A stretch of DNA of 18,120 bases, taken from the NCBI GenBank assembly GCA_902496335.1, contig CABVAO010000034.1:1-18120 (forward strand), written 5' to 3'. The notes under the pieces are model-generated. The model was given only the letters and a program-made list of their open reading frames with translations. It searched no databases and was not told where the DNA came from. The position numbers and the translations under genes are program-made. Positions 7,311-15,080 of this stretch are shown piece by piece; the stretch's first letter is position 1, and each line of letters starts with the position of its first letter. The stretch is from an uncultured Collinsella sp. (lineage in GTDB: Bacteria; Actinomycetota; Coriobacteriia; Coriobacteriales; Coriobacteriaceae).

Positions 7311-8637
7311 CCTTTTGCTCCTTCTTCCTAAAGAAGAGTCGAATGGGTGTGCCGGCAAAGTCGAAGGTCGAGCGCATGCGGTTCTCGACGTAGCGCTGAT
7401 AGGTGTCGTTGACCAGATCGCTGTGGTTGACGAAGAACGTGAACGTCGGCGGGTTGACGCCCGTCTGGGTCACGTAGTGCATGCGCAGGCGGCGCTTGCC
7501 GTCCACCACGGTATGACCGAACTCGCGCAGGTCGGTGAGGAACGTGTTGAGGCGCGAGGTGCTGATCTTTTGCGAGCGCGTCTTCTCGGCGGCGTCTACC
7601 ATTGCCCAGATCTTCTCGACGCTGCGGCCAGTGAGGGCAGAGATGCGCAGGTACTGGGCCCAGGGAGCCATGACGCCCAGACGGCGGTCGATGGTCTCCA
7701 TGCAGGCCTCGCGCTTACGGTCGTCGTCGAGCAGATCCCACTTGTTGAGCAGCACCACGATGGCGCAGCCGCGCTCGATGGCAAGACCCATGACCTTCTG
7801 GTCCTGCTCAGTGACGCCCACGGAGGCATCGACGACGAGCAGCGCCACGTCGGCGCGGTCGATGGCGCGCAGGCCGCGGACCATGGAGTAGTACTCGATG
7901 TTCTCGTACACGGTGCTCTTCTTGCGAATACCCGCGGTGTCGACCATGCGGTAGCGCTTGCCGTTGCGCTCGACGACCGTGTCGATGGCGTCGCGCGTGG
8001 TGCCGGCAATGTTGGACACGATGGAGCGGTCGGCGCCCAGGATGCGGTTGAACAGCGAAGACTTACCGGCGTTGGGGCGGCCGATGATGGCGACGTTCAG
8101 CGCGTCGGGGAACTCATCGGCGACCTCGTCCTCTTCCACCGGAAGCAGGGCCACGATGTCGTCGAGCAGGTCGCCCGTGCCGTGGCCGTGCAGGGCCGAG
8201 AGCGGCGTGGGCTCGCCGATACCGAGCGAATAGAACTCCCAGATGCTGTCGTTCTCGCGATCGGGGTTGTCGAGCTTGTTCACCAGCAGAAAGACCGGCT
8301 TGTCGCAGCGCTTGAGCATGCGGGCGACCGACTCGTCCTCCTCGGTGACGCCGGTGCGGCCGTCGACCACAAACAGGATGACGGCGGCTTCCTCGGCGGC
8401 GGCGAGGGCCTGGTCGCGAATGGACGTGGCGAAGACGTCATCGCTCTTGAGCGGTTCGATGCCGCCCGTGTCGACGATGGTGAACTCGCGGCCGTTCCAA
8501 TCGGCCGTGTGGTACGAGCGGTCGCGCGTGACGCCGCGGGACTCATGGACGATGGCGTCCGAGGTCTGGGCCAGGCGGTTAACGAGCGTGGACTTGCCCA
8601 CGTTGGGGCGTCCGACGACGGCGACGATAGGTTTCAT
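7303..8637 (-). CDS. der: Ribosome-assembly GTPase Der (EngA)
   Basis: Der is a double GTPase needed for late assembly of the 50S ribosomal subunit. The 444 residues contain two G domains and a C-terminal KH-like domain. The first has GRPNVGKS (9-16), DTGG (56-59) and NKLD (120-123). The second has GRPNAGKS (186-193), DTAG (233-236) and NKWD (298-301). The KH-like domain starts around 354 and the tail is Lys/Arg-rich. The start at 8637 is set by the MKPIVAVVGRPN beginning and by AAAGGAG 5 nt upstream; an upstream extension to 8808 overlaps the preceding gene and is not Der-like. It lies 10 nt after the DUF512 gene. Confidence 0.97.
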   Translation of the reverse strand: MKPIVAVVGRPNVGKSTLVNRLAQTSDAIVHESRGVTRDRSYHTADWNGREFTIVDTGGIEPLKSDDVFATSIRDQALAAAEEAAVILFVVDGRTGVTEEDESVARMLKRCDKPVFLLVNKLDNPDRENDSIWEFYSLGIGEPTPLSALHGHGTGDLLDDIVALLPVEEDEVADEFPDALNVAIIGRPNAGKSSLFNRILGADRSIVSNIAGTTRDAIDTVVERNGKRYRMVDTAGIRKKSTVYENIEYYSMVRGLRAIDRADVALLVVDASVGVTEQDQKVMGLAIERGCAIVVLLNKWDLLDDDRKREACMETIDRRLGVMAPWAQYLRISALTGRSVEKIWAMVDAAEKTRSQKISTSRLNTFLTDLREFGHTVVDGKRRLRMHYVTQTGVNPPTFTFFVNHSDLVNDTYQRYVENRMRSTFDFAGTPIRLFFRKKEQKDA

Positions 8638-8647
8638 CTGCACTCCT

Positions 8648-10090
8648 TTAATGGGTAGGGTCAGTGGAAGTGTTAGAGTCGGCAGGCACAATGCCAAGGA
8701 TGTGCTCCAGGGTATCGAGCAGCTCATGCGGCATGGTCGACACCACATGGACCTCGGCGCCGCGACTGGTAAGGCTTGCGAGTAAATCGTCACGATGATA
8801 CTCGTCAAGCGTCATGCCGTCAGCGTTGAACATGAGCTTAGGCACAAAGAGCATAACCCCCGAGAGGTCCTGCGGCAGCTGTTCCAGAATGTCGCAGGCG
8901 ACGATGAGGCCGGTCACGTCCACGTTGCCGCCAAAGTAGCGGTTCTTGATGGCTGTGACGGTGCCGGCGAGTCCCTTGGGCGATTCCACAAAGCGGGCCA
9001 CCGTGTCGCGTGCGCTGGCGCCCGAGAGGCACAGCAGGTGTTGGCTGCGGGCGGCGATGTCCCCGCGGACGCGGGCCAGTCGCTCGCCATCGGCAGCGAG
9101 CACGTCGTCGGTTTCGTCCAGATACGAGCGGATCATGCCAATGCCGTCGTAGTACTGCGGGTAACCGTCGTAAAAGTCTGCCTCGGGAGGATCGATGCCG
9201 GCGTCCAGATAGAACTCGTCGCTCATCTGGAAGGTGTGGCGGCCAAAGCGCTCATAGGCGCGGTCCTGGAACGGTCGAATCATGGCGATGGTCTCGCGCG
9301 CTAGCTCAGGCTTGTCGCTGTATGACCAGCTAAAGCGGTTCTGATGCTTGGTAAAACCGAGCGGCACAATGCCCAGGCTTGTGATTTGCTCGTGCTCCTC
9401 GCAAAAGCGCAGGGTCTTTTCCAGCTCCTCGCCGTCGTTCATGCCGGGGCACAACACGATCTGCGCGTGAATCTCGATGCCGGCGGCCATGATGGCCTCG
9501 AGCACATCCATGCCGCGCTGGGCGTTGCGGCCCATCATGCGTCGGCGGACATCGGGGCTCACGGCGTGGACCGACACGTTCATGGGGCTCATGTTGCGTT
9601 GGATGACGTTTTGCACGTCCTCGTCGGTGAGGTTCGTAAGCGTGACAAAGTTGCCCTGCAAAAAGCTCAGGCGGTAGTCGTCGTCGCGAATATAGAGCGT
9701 GGAGCGGCCGCCCTTGGGGAGCATCGTCATAAAGCAGAACACGCAGGCGTTCACACAGGTACGCATGCCGTCGAAGATGGGGCCGTCGAACTCCAGACCC
9801 CAATCCTCTCCGGGAAATCGATCGAGCTCCACGGGGGTGACGGTGCCATCGCGCGGGTCGAATACTTCCAGCTCGACGGTGTCGTCGTCGGCCTCCCAGA
9901 GCCACACAATCATGTCGGTAAGCTGCTCACCGTTGACCGTGAGCACGCGCATGCCCGGCTCGATACCCACATCCCACGCGGGCGATTCGGGACGCACGTT
10001 CTTTACGAGCGCGCCCTCACCCGGCTCGGGGTCGCGGCTGCGCCCGTAATCGGCCACCTCGGCGGCGTATGCGGGTACGGTCTGGTCCAT
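8648..10090 (-). CDS. DUF512 protein: PDZ domain plus radical SAM (TIGR03279-like)
   Basis: The 480-residue protein starts with a PDZ-like domain (about 27-90, including the PGMRVLTVNG turn). A radical-SAM cluster site C112-X3-C116-X2-C119 follows, and the C-terminal part carries the DUF512 region (roughly from 290). This matches the conserved but functionally undefined family found in Cyanobacteria, Clostridia and some Actinobacteria, often beside der. It probably binds a 4Fe-4S cluster and S-adenosylmethionine; the substrate is unknown. The ATG at 10090 is 2 nt from the ispH stop. AAGGAG lies 14 nt upstream, too far for ideal initiation, so coupling to ispH is likely; an in-frame TTG at 10102 is an alternative start. 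Confidence 0.88.
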   Translation of the reverse strand: MDQTVPAYAAEVADYGRSRDPEPGEGALVKNVRPESPAWDVGIEPGMRVLTVNGEQLTDMIVWLWEADDDTVELEVFDPRDGTVTPVELDRFPGEDWGLEFDGPIFDGMRTCVNACVFCFMTMLPKGGRSTLYIRDDDYRLSFLQGNFVTLTNLTDEDVQNVIQRNMSPMNVSVHAVSPDVRRRMMGRNAQRGMDVLEAIMAAGIEIHAQIVLCPGMNDGEELEKTLRFCEEHEQITSLGIVPLGFTKHQNRFSWSYSDKPELARETIAMIRPFQDRAYERFGRHTFQMSDEFYLDAGIDPPEADFYDGYPQYYDGIGMIRSYLDETDDVLAADGERLARVRGDIAARSQHLLCLSGASARDTVARFVESPKGLAGTVTAIKNRYFGGNVDVTGLIVACDILEQLPQDLSGVMLFVPKLMFNADGMTLDEYHRDDLLASLTSRGAEVHVVSTMPHELLDTLEHILGIVPADSNTSTDPTH

Positions 10091-10092
10091 GG

Positions 10093-10992
10093 TTAGCGGC
10101 AAAGCTCCTTGATGCGCGCGACGGCGCGTTCGATGTGTTCTTGCGGGGTGGAGGCTCCGGCGGTGATACCGATGTGGTGAGCGTCGGTAAACCACGCGGC
10201 CTGGAGCTCGGAAGTTTCCTCGATGTGATACGTGCGCTCGCAGGCGTCTGCGCAAATCTGCGCCAGGCGGCGGGTGTTGCCCGAGTTCTTGCCGCCCACG
10301 ACGACCATGCAGTCGCAGCGGTTGGCAAGTGTGGCTGCTGCCTGTTGACGTTCACTTGTGGCAGCGCAAATGGTGTTGATCACACGCAGCTCCTGCACGC
10401 GCGGGGTGATAGCTGCCACGACCTCGGCGAGGTTCTGCGCGGTCTGGGTGGTCTGCACGACGAGGCCTACCTTGCCCTTGAGCGACAAGGCATTGACGTC
10501 GGCGGCACAGCTCACGACCTGTGCATCTTTGCCGGCGTGGCCAAGAATGCCCTCGACCTCGGGGTGACCCGGCTCGCCTACGACCACCACGCGGTAGCCC
10601 TCGCGCACCAGGCGCTCGGCTGCCATATGGACTTTCTTCACGTAGGGGCAGGTGGCGTCGACCACGTTTAGGCCGCGCTTGCGGGCAGCATCGATTACCT
10701 GCGGCACCACGCCGTGGGCGCGGATGATCACGGTGCCGGTTGCGGCGTCGTCCAGGTTCTCGGCCAGGCCAACGCCTGCCTCAGCAAGCTCGCGTACCAC
10801 GATGGGGTTATGGATGAGCGGCCCCAAGGTATGGACCTGAGCGCACTCACCTGCCTGCGGTGCGGCGGCTAGCGCCATATCGAGCGCGCGCTGCACGCCG
10901 TAGCAAGTGCCGGCGTGGGCTGCGATCTCGATGGTGGGCGCGCCGTCCTGATCGGACGCAGTCACGGCGGTGTTCGTCACGTTCTCGCTCAT
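10093..10992 (-). CDS. ispH: 4-hydroxy-3-methylbut-2-enyl diphosphate reductase
   Basis: IspH (LytB) is the last enzyme of the MEP isoprenoid pathway and makes isopentenyl and dimethylallyl diphosphate with an iron-sulfur cluster. The cluster cysteines are C30 (GTCYGV), C115 (DATCPYV) and C209 (NTICAAT). Substrate histidines are visible in LGPLIHNP (H61), RAHGV (H93) and PGHPEVEG (H143, with E145). The 299-residue length is normal. I place the start at 10992, 2 nt after the plsC stop; the frame extends 30 nt further upstream but those codons lie in plsC. About 20 N-terminal residues precede the conserved core. No rpsA-like S1 domain is fused or adjacent, unlike many Clostridia. Confidence 0.95.
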   Translation of the reverse strand: MSENVTNTAVTASDQDGAPTIEIAAHAGTCYGVQRALDMALAAAPQAGECAQVHTLGPLIHNPIVVRELAEAGVGLAENLDDAATGTVIIRAHGVVPQVIDAARKRGLNVVDATCPYVKKVHMAAERLVREGYRVVVVGEPGHPEVEGILGHAGKDAQVVSCAADVNALSLKGKVGLVVQTTQTAQNLAEVVAAITPRVQELRVINTICAATSERQQAAATLANRCDCMVVVGGKNSGNTRRLAQICADACERTYHIEETSELQAAWFTDAHHIGITAGASTPQEHIERAVARIKELCR

Positions 10993-10994
10993 GG

Positions 10995-11723
10995 CTAGAA
11001 CCTGCCCGGATGCTCGGCGCACAGCTCGTCTCGCATGGCGTAGACGCGGTTCATGGCCTCGGATTCAAACCAGGCCAAGCGCTCCGTGCGTTTAAGCCCG
11101 GCCGGTGCGTCGGAAAGTGAGACGGCCTTGCCGGCACGAATCCAGCACTTCTTGGGACGCATGAGCTTTTTGCCCGCGGGCGTGATGTCGGACCAGCCAC
11201 AGATGGCGAGCGGGTTGACGTGCGCCTTGCCCATCTGGGCGATGAGCGCAAAGCCGCCGTGGACCTCGGTCTTGATCTCGCGCGAGCGGATGCGCGTGCC
11301 CTCGGGGAAGATCAGGATGTCCTCGCCGCGCTGCAGCGCATGCTGAGCGGCGCGCAAGCACTTCATGTCGGCGGTACCGCGCTCGACGGGGATGCCGCCA
11401 ACGCGGCTAAAGGCCCAGCGCACAATCTTGCTCTTGGCGAACTCGGACTTAAAAATGGGTCGAATGCGGCGGCCGCCAAAGAACAGCGCCGTCTCCACGG
11501 CCAAGAGCTCGGCCATCGAGGTGTGGTTGCAGATGACCACGCTGCCGCGGCCTTCCTGGCGCTCAAACAGAAGATCGGCGTCCTCTACCTTCCAGCGCCA
11601 CATGAGCTTGGAGAAGGCCCAAAGGATGGCCATAACCACGACGACAGTGCCGCGGATGAGCGCCGGGAACTCGGCGTAGGGGGCGTTGTAATAGTCCTCG
11701 GGCGTCTGCTTAAACAGGCGCAT
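10995..11723 (-). CDS. plsC: 1-acyl-sn-glycerol-3-phosphate acyltransferase (PlsC family)
   Basis: A membrane-associated acyltransferase expected to turn lysophosphatidic acid into phosphatidic acid. The 242 residues include one hydrophobic segment (about 22-38) and then the acyltransferase blocks: NHTSMAE (66-72), GGIPVERG (109-116) and FPEGTR (139-144). Block I is HX4E (H67, E72) rather than the usual HX4D, a conservative but noteworthy change. PlsC fits the lipid genes plsY and gpsA downstream. AAGGAGG, a near-perfect ribosome-binding site, is 6 nt before the ATG and overlaps the end of cmk, 3 nt away. Substrate could differ from lysophosphatidic acid, because the family also acylates other lysolipids. 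Confidence 0.87.
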   Translation of the reverse strand: MRLFKQTPEDYYNAPYAEFPALIRGTVVVVMAILWAFSKLMWRWKVEDADLLFERQEGRGSVVICNHTSMAELLAVETALFFGGRRIRPIFKSEFAKSKIVRWAFSRVGGIPVERGTADMKCLRAAQHALQRGEDILIFPEGTRIRSREIKTEVHGGFALIAQMGKAHVNPLAICGWSDITPAGKKLMRPKKCWIRAGKAVSLSDAPAGLKRTERLAWFESEAMNRVYAMRDELCAEHPGRF

Positions 11724-11726
11724 GGG

Positions 11727-12413
11727 CTACCTCCTTAGGTTGATGAGGTCCTCGATTATCGAGACGACCTCGTCGATGGTGTGGGCGGTGGAGTCGACGT
11801 GCACCGCGTCCTCGGCGGGTACGAGCGGGGCGACCTCGCGGCTGCTGTCGAGCTTGTCGCGCTGCTTAAGGGCGTTGAGCGTCTCGTCGACCTCGGCCTC
11901 GAGCTGCTCGGACGTGATCGGCTGGGCGTCGTTTTGGTGACGCTGCAGCACGCGGCGGCGGGCGCGCTCACGCGGGTCGGCGGTCAGGAAGACCTTGACC
12001 TGCGCGTTAGGGAACACGACGGTTCCGATGTCGCGACCCTCGGCCACGATATCGCGGTCCTCTGCGGCACGGCGCTGATGGATGAGCATGGCGGCGCGCA
12101 CGCCCGGGTAGGCCGAGACCTTGGACACGTTAGCGTCAACCTGCGGGGTACGAATGGCGGCCGATGCGTCCGCGCCGTCGATGGTCAGGCGCGTGTCCTC
12201 GCCGGTACCGTTGGTAAAGCGGATTTCGATCTGCTCGGCGAGGGCATCGATGGCTGCCTCGTCGTCCAGGTCGATACCGCGGTCGAGCGCGGCGAAGGTG
12301 ACGGCGCGATACATGGCGCCCGTATCGAGCTTATTAAAGCCCAGCTGGCGGGCGATCTCCTTGGCGATGGTAGACTTGCCGGAACCGGCGGGGCCGTCGA
12401 TGGCGACGATCAT
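11727..12413 (-). CDS. cmk: Cytidylate kinase
   Basis: Phosphorylates CMP and dCMP to the diphosphates in pyrimidine salvage, in the cytosol. The 228-residue protein has the P-loop GPAGSGKS (7-14), the CMP-binding DTGAMYRAVT (30-39), IRTPQVDANVS (87-97) and EGRDIGTVVFP (125-135), followed by the lid region rich in arginine (147-158). AAGGAAG is about 8 nt before the ATG. A 66-nt gap separates it from the pseudouridine synthase gene, the second widest gap in the block; I see no clear promoter or terminator in it. Cmk next to plsC and ispH is a known order in Gram-positive bacteria. Confidence 0.96.
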   Translation of the reverse strand: MIVAIDGPAGSGKSTIAKEIARQLGFNKLDTGAMYRAVTFAALDRGIDLDDEAAIDALAEQIEIRFTNGTGEDTRLTIDGADASAAIRTPQVDANVSKVSAYPGVRAAMLIHQRRAAEDRDIVAEGRDIGTVVFPNAQVKVFLTADPRERARRRVLQRHQNDAQPITSEQLEAEVDETLNALKQRDKLDSSREVAPLVPAEDAVHVDSTAHTIDEVVSIIEDLINLRR

Positions 12414-12479
12414 ACAATGCTTCCTTTCTGTGGTTGACGTGCTGGTATGATGCGCGGGCGTTGGGGCGCGGCGGGTTGC

Positions 12480-13457
12480 CTAGCCCGTGTAGCGCTCGCG
12501 GTAGGTGTTACGCTTGGGTGCGGAGCCGTGGCTGCCGTGATGACGCGTGCGGCTGGCGGGCGTGTCTTGGGGTTTGCCGCCGTTGCGCTTGGAGCTGGCT
12601 TGCTTGGGAGGGATACCACCACTTTTGAGGATCTGCACCTCGCGGTCGGTGAGCTCGCGCCACGAACCTTTGGCCACGCCCTCGAGCTCAAGGCCGGCAA
12701 AATTGCAGCGATGCAGACGGATTACCGGATGGTGAATCTTGCTCAGCATGCGCTTGACCTGGTTCTTGCGGCCCTCTCGAATGATGACCTCCACGGCGGT
12801 GGTGCCGGGCTTGACGCCTTGCGGAGCCACGGCCACGGCCTCGCGCGCGTTGATGACGCGGCAGATTGCTGGCTGGCATAGGCCGTCGTCGAGCTCGATG
12901 CCACGGCGGAGCGGTTCTAGATCGCGGTCGGTCAGCTGCCCGTCCACGAGTGCCTGGTAGGTCTTGTAAACGTGCTTACTCGGGTGCAGCAGGTCCTGCG
13001 ACAGGTCGCCGTCGGTGGTAAAGAGCAAAAGGCCTGTGGTGTCGCGGTCCAGACGACCCACCGGGAAGAGTCCCGGAAAGCGGTCGCGGGGGACCAGGTC
13101 GGCCACGCAAGGGCGCTCCTGCGGGTCGCTCATGGTGGTGAGGTAGCCGGTCGGCTTGTAGAGCATCAGGTACACGGCGCCCTGGTTGAGCTTGACGGGC
13201 ATGCCGTCGACCTCGATATGGTCGCGGTCGACATCGACCTTGGTGCCCAGTTCGGTCGCGACCTGGCCGTTGACGGTCACGCGGCCGGCGGTCATCAGGT
13301 CCTCCGAGCCGCGGCGGCTCGCCACGCCCGCGCGCGCCAAAAAGCGCTGCAGGCGCATGGTGTGCGGATAGACGGGCTGGGCGTCGGACTTGTGCGTATC
13401 CGCGTTAGGCGCCGCAGCGACGGTGCACGTCTCCCCTGCTTTGTTAGTCCTCGTCAT
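12480..13457 (-). CDS. rluB: Pseudouridine synthase, RsuA/RluB family
   Basis: Expected to isomerise a uridine of 23S rRNA to pseudouridine. From the ATG at 13457 the protein has 325 residues: an unusual 33-residue N-terminal extension, an S4 RNA-binding domain (about 34-82), the catalytic domain with GRLDRDTTGLLL (134-145, catalytic D137), and a 50-residue basic, low-complexity tail from about 275. The start was chosen because GGAGG lies 6 nt before this ATG inside scpB, giving a 14-nt overlap with scpB; an internal ATG at residue 34 would match the usual family start. Position directly after scpB is the classic setting of rluB. RsuA or RluE specificity cannot be excluded by sequence reading alone. 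Confidence 0.9.
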   Translation of the reverse strand: MTRTNKAGETCTVAAAPNADTHKSDAQPVYPHTMRLQRFLARAGVASRRGSEDLMTAGRVTVNGQVATELGTKVDVDRDHIEVDGMPVKLNQGAVYLMLYKPTGYLTTMSDPQERPCVADLVPRDRFPGLFPVGRLDRDTTGLLLFTTDGDLSQDLLHPSKHVYKTYQALVDGQLTDRDLEPLRRGIELDDGLCQPAICRVINAREAVAVAPQGVKPGTTAVEVIIREGRKNQVKRMLSKIHHPVIRLHRCNFAGLELEGVAKGSWRELTDREVQILKSGGIPPKQASSKRNGGKPQDTPASRTRHHGSHGSAPKRNTYRERYTG

Positions 13458-14172
13458 GCGTATCCTCCGCAGTGTCGTCGGTGGCTCGGGATTCCTCGCT
13501 GCCGACTGCCTCAACATCTTCAACATCGGTATCGAGCAGTTCGCGCTCTTCGTCCAGGTCCTCGGCCTGTTCCTCGAGTGTGGACTGAATACTGCGGCCG
13601 CTCAGGCGCTCGCGGATAAACTGACGTGACTGCTCGTCGGGGGCAAACTGTTCCAGGTCGGGCAGGTCGCGGGTGGAGCGCAGACCGAACTTTTCCAAGA
13701 AGGCGTTGGTCGTGCCGTAGATGATGGCTTGACCGCGCTGGGGGTCGCGGCCGAGCTCGCGCACCAGGCCCTTGTCCACGAGCGACGCGATGACGCCGTC
13801 GGAATTGACGCCGCGGATGCCCTTGACCACCTCGCGCGTCACGGGCTGGTGGTATGCGATGACGGCCAGAGTTTCGAGTGCCGCCTGCGACAGCTTTTGC
13901 GTGTCCCAGCTCAACACATAGGCCTCGACCACGTCGTGGTAGGCGGGGTGCGTAAACAGGCGCCAGCCGCCGGCGACCTCGCGCAGCTGAAAGCCGCGGT
14001 TGGCCTCCTCGTACTCAACCTTGAGCTCGGCGAGCAGCGACGCGCACTCGCCGGGGGCGATATCCAGTGCGCCGGCCAGCGCGGGCGCACTCACCGGGTC
14101 GCTCGACACCAGCAGCAGCGCCTCGAGGGCGCCTTTGAGGCTGTTTGCCTCTAGCGTGGAAAGGGTTGACAT
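13444..14172 (-). CDS. scpB: Segregation and condensation protein B
   Basis: ScpB binds ScpA and, with SMC, forms the condensin-like complex that compacts and separates chromosomes. The 242 residues include two winged-helix domains; the second contains the strongly conserved LSQAALETLAVIAYHQPVT segment (94-112). Residues 200-242 form a very acidic tail with 22 Asp/Glu in 43 positions, longer and more acidic than needed for the fold. AGGAG is about 8 nt before the ATG, and scpA ends 11 nt upstream. SMC itself is not in the window. Confidence 0.95.
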   Translation of the reverse strand: MSTLSTLEANSLKGALEALLLVSSDPVSAPALAGALDIAPGECASLLAELKVEYEEANRGFQLREVAGGWRLFTHPAYHDVVEAYVLSWDTQKLSQAALETLAVIAYHQPVTREVVKGIRGVNSDGVIASLVDKGLVRELGRDPQRGQAIIYGTTNAFLEKFGLRSTRDLPDLEQFAPDEQSRQFIRERLSGRSIQSTLEEQAEDLDEERELLDTDVEDVEAVGSEESRATDDTAEDTHDED

Positions 14173-14183
14173 GGTTGCCGCTC

Positions 14184-14996
14184 CTATTCGGTGAGCTCGG
14201 GGCCCTCGCCGGGCACATAGGCCTCGGCGCCCTCGACGCGGTTGATGCGGATGGTTCCAAAGATCTCGTCCTGGCTCAGCGTGAGCGAGCCGCGCTTGGC
14301 GAGCTCAAGCATGGCCAGGAAGGTAACAACGAGCTGCTCGGTGGTGGCGTCGCCGTCCAGCAGCTCGCGGAAAGTGCAGGTTTGGTGCGCCATGGTAAAG
14401 CGGTCGACTGAGGCCACGGTCAGGTCGAGCGGCACGCGATGCGGCGCCACATGCTCGGCCTCCAGCAGGAAGGTCTGGCGCTTGCCGTCCAAGTCGGCAC
14501 AGATGACGGCGAGACCGCGCAGCGTGATGCCGGCAAGGTAGTCGGGCATAAGGCCTAGGAACTCGGGGTCGGGGCCGGCCACGCGCGGATGCATGCGGCT
14601 TTCGGCCTGCATGCGCGCACCGAGGGCCGCAGCCGCGCCTTTAAACTGCTTGTAGGCAATCAGGCGCTGGATCAGGACCTCACGCAGCGCGTCGCCGTCA
14701 AGCGTGCTGAGCTCCTCAAGGTCTTCGTCGAACTCGTCATCGTCGTCATCGACTTTGCGCGGGGCCTCCTGCGGCACCAGAGAGGCGGCCTTGATATCCA
14801 AAAGGGTTGCCGCGACCAGCAAAAAGTCGCTCGCCACGTCCAGGTCCAGCGCCTCGATGCGCTCGGCCTCGGCCAGGTATTGCTCGGCCACCTCGCTGAT
14901 GGAGATGGCGCCGATATCTACTTTTTGGCGGGTTACCAACTGCAGCAGCAGGTCGAACGGTCCGCTGTAGACCTGCGTCGACACGCGATACGACAT
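14184..14996 (-). CDS. scpA: Segregation and condensation protein A
   Basis: ScpA is the kleisin that bridges the SMC head and neck in the bacterial condensin complex. The 270-residue protein starts with the family motif in YSGPFDLLLQL (10-20), then helical segments VDIGAISI (27-34) and DFLLVAATLLDIKA (57-70). An acidic stretch lies at 83-95 and a C-terminal winged-helix region at about 217-255. AAAGGAGG sits 6 nt before the ATG, one of the strongest ribosome-binding sites in the window. It follows the widest gap of the operon (84 nt), so a separate promoter or processing site there is possible. Confidence 0.95.
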   Translation of the reverse strand: MSYRVSTQVYSGPFDLLLQLVTRQKVDIGAISISEVAEQYLAEAERIEALDLDVASDFLLVAATLLDIKAASLVPQEAPRKVDDDDDEFDEDLEELSTLDGDALREVLIQRLIAYKQFKGAAAALGARMQAESRMHPRVAGPDPEFLGLMPDYLAGITLRGLAVICADLDGKRQTFLLEAEHVAPHRVPLDLTVASVDRFTMAHQTCTFRELLDGDATTEQLVVTFLAMLELAKRGSLTLSQDEIFGTIRINRVEGAEAYVPGEGPELTE

Positions 14997-15080
14997 CTTC
15001 GACCTCCTTTGACGGCGCCTTCGCGGCGCGGTTTGGGTGCATGTTGCGACCGTTTTGCACGGTCGACCTGTAAGTTTACC
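14997..15080 (-). other. Gap upstream of scpA with two small hairpins
   Basis: The 84-nt space contains two inverted repeats: CGACCGT/ACGGTCG (15047-15053 and 15059-15065, 5-nt loop) and GCGCC/GGCGC (15015-15019 and 15025-15029, 5-nt loop). Neither is followed by a T-run on the minus strand, so they are not typical terminators. No good -35/-10 pair was seen. They may stabilise or process the transcript between the protease and scpA. Confidence 0.5.

Noticed and set aside
7072..8658. Long plus-strand open frame (528 residues) opposite der and plsY
   Set aside because: It is antisense to two certain genes. Its product is rich in Val, His, Asp and Ala with no domain, as expected from reading a GC-rich gene backwards, and it has no ribosome-binding site.
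12433..12450. TTGACG and TATGAT on the plus strand in the gap before cmk
   Set aside because: The spacing is only 6 nt, far below the 16-18 nt of a promoter, and there is no plus-strand gene to serve.
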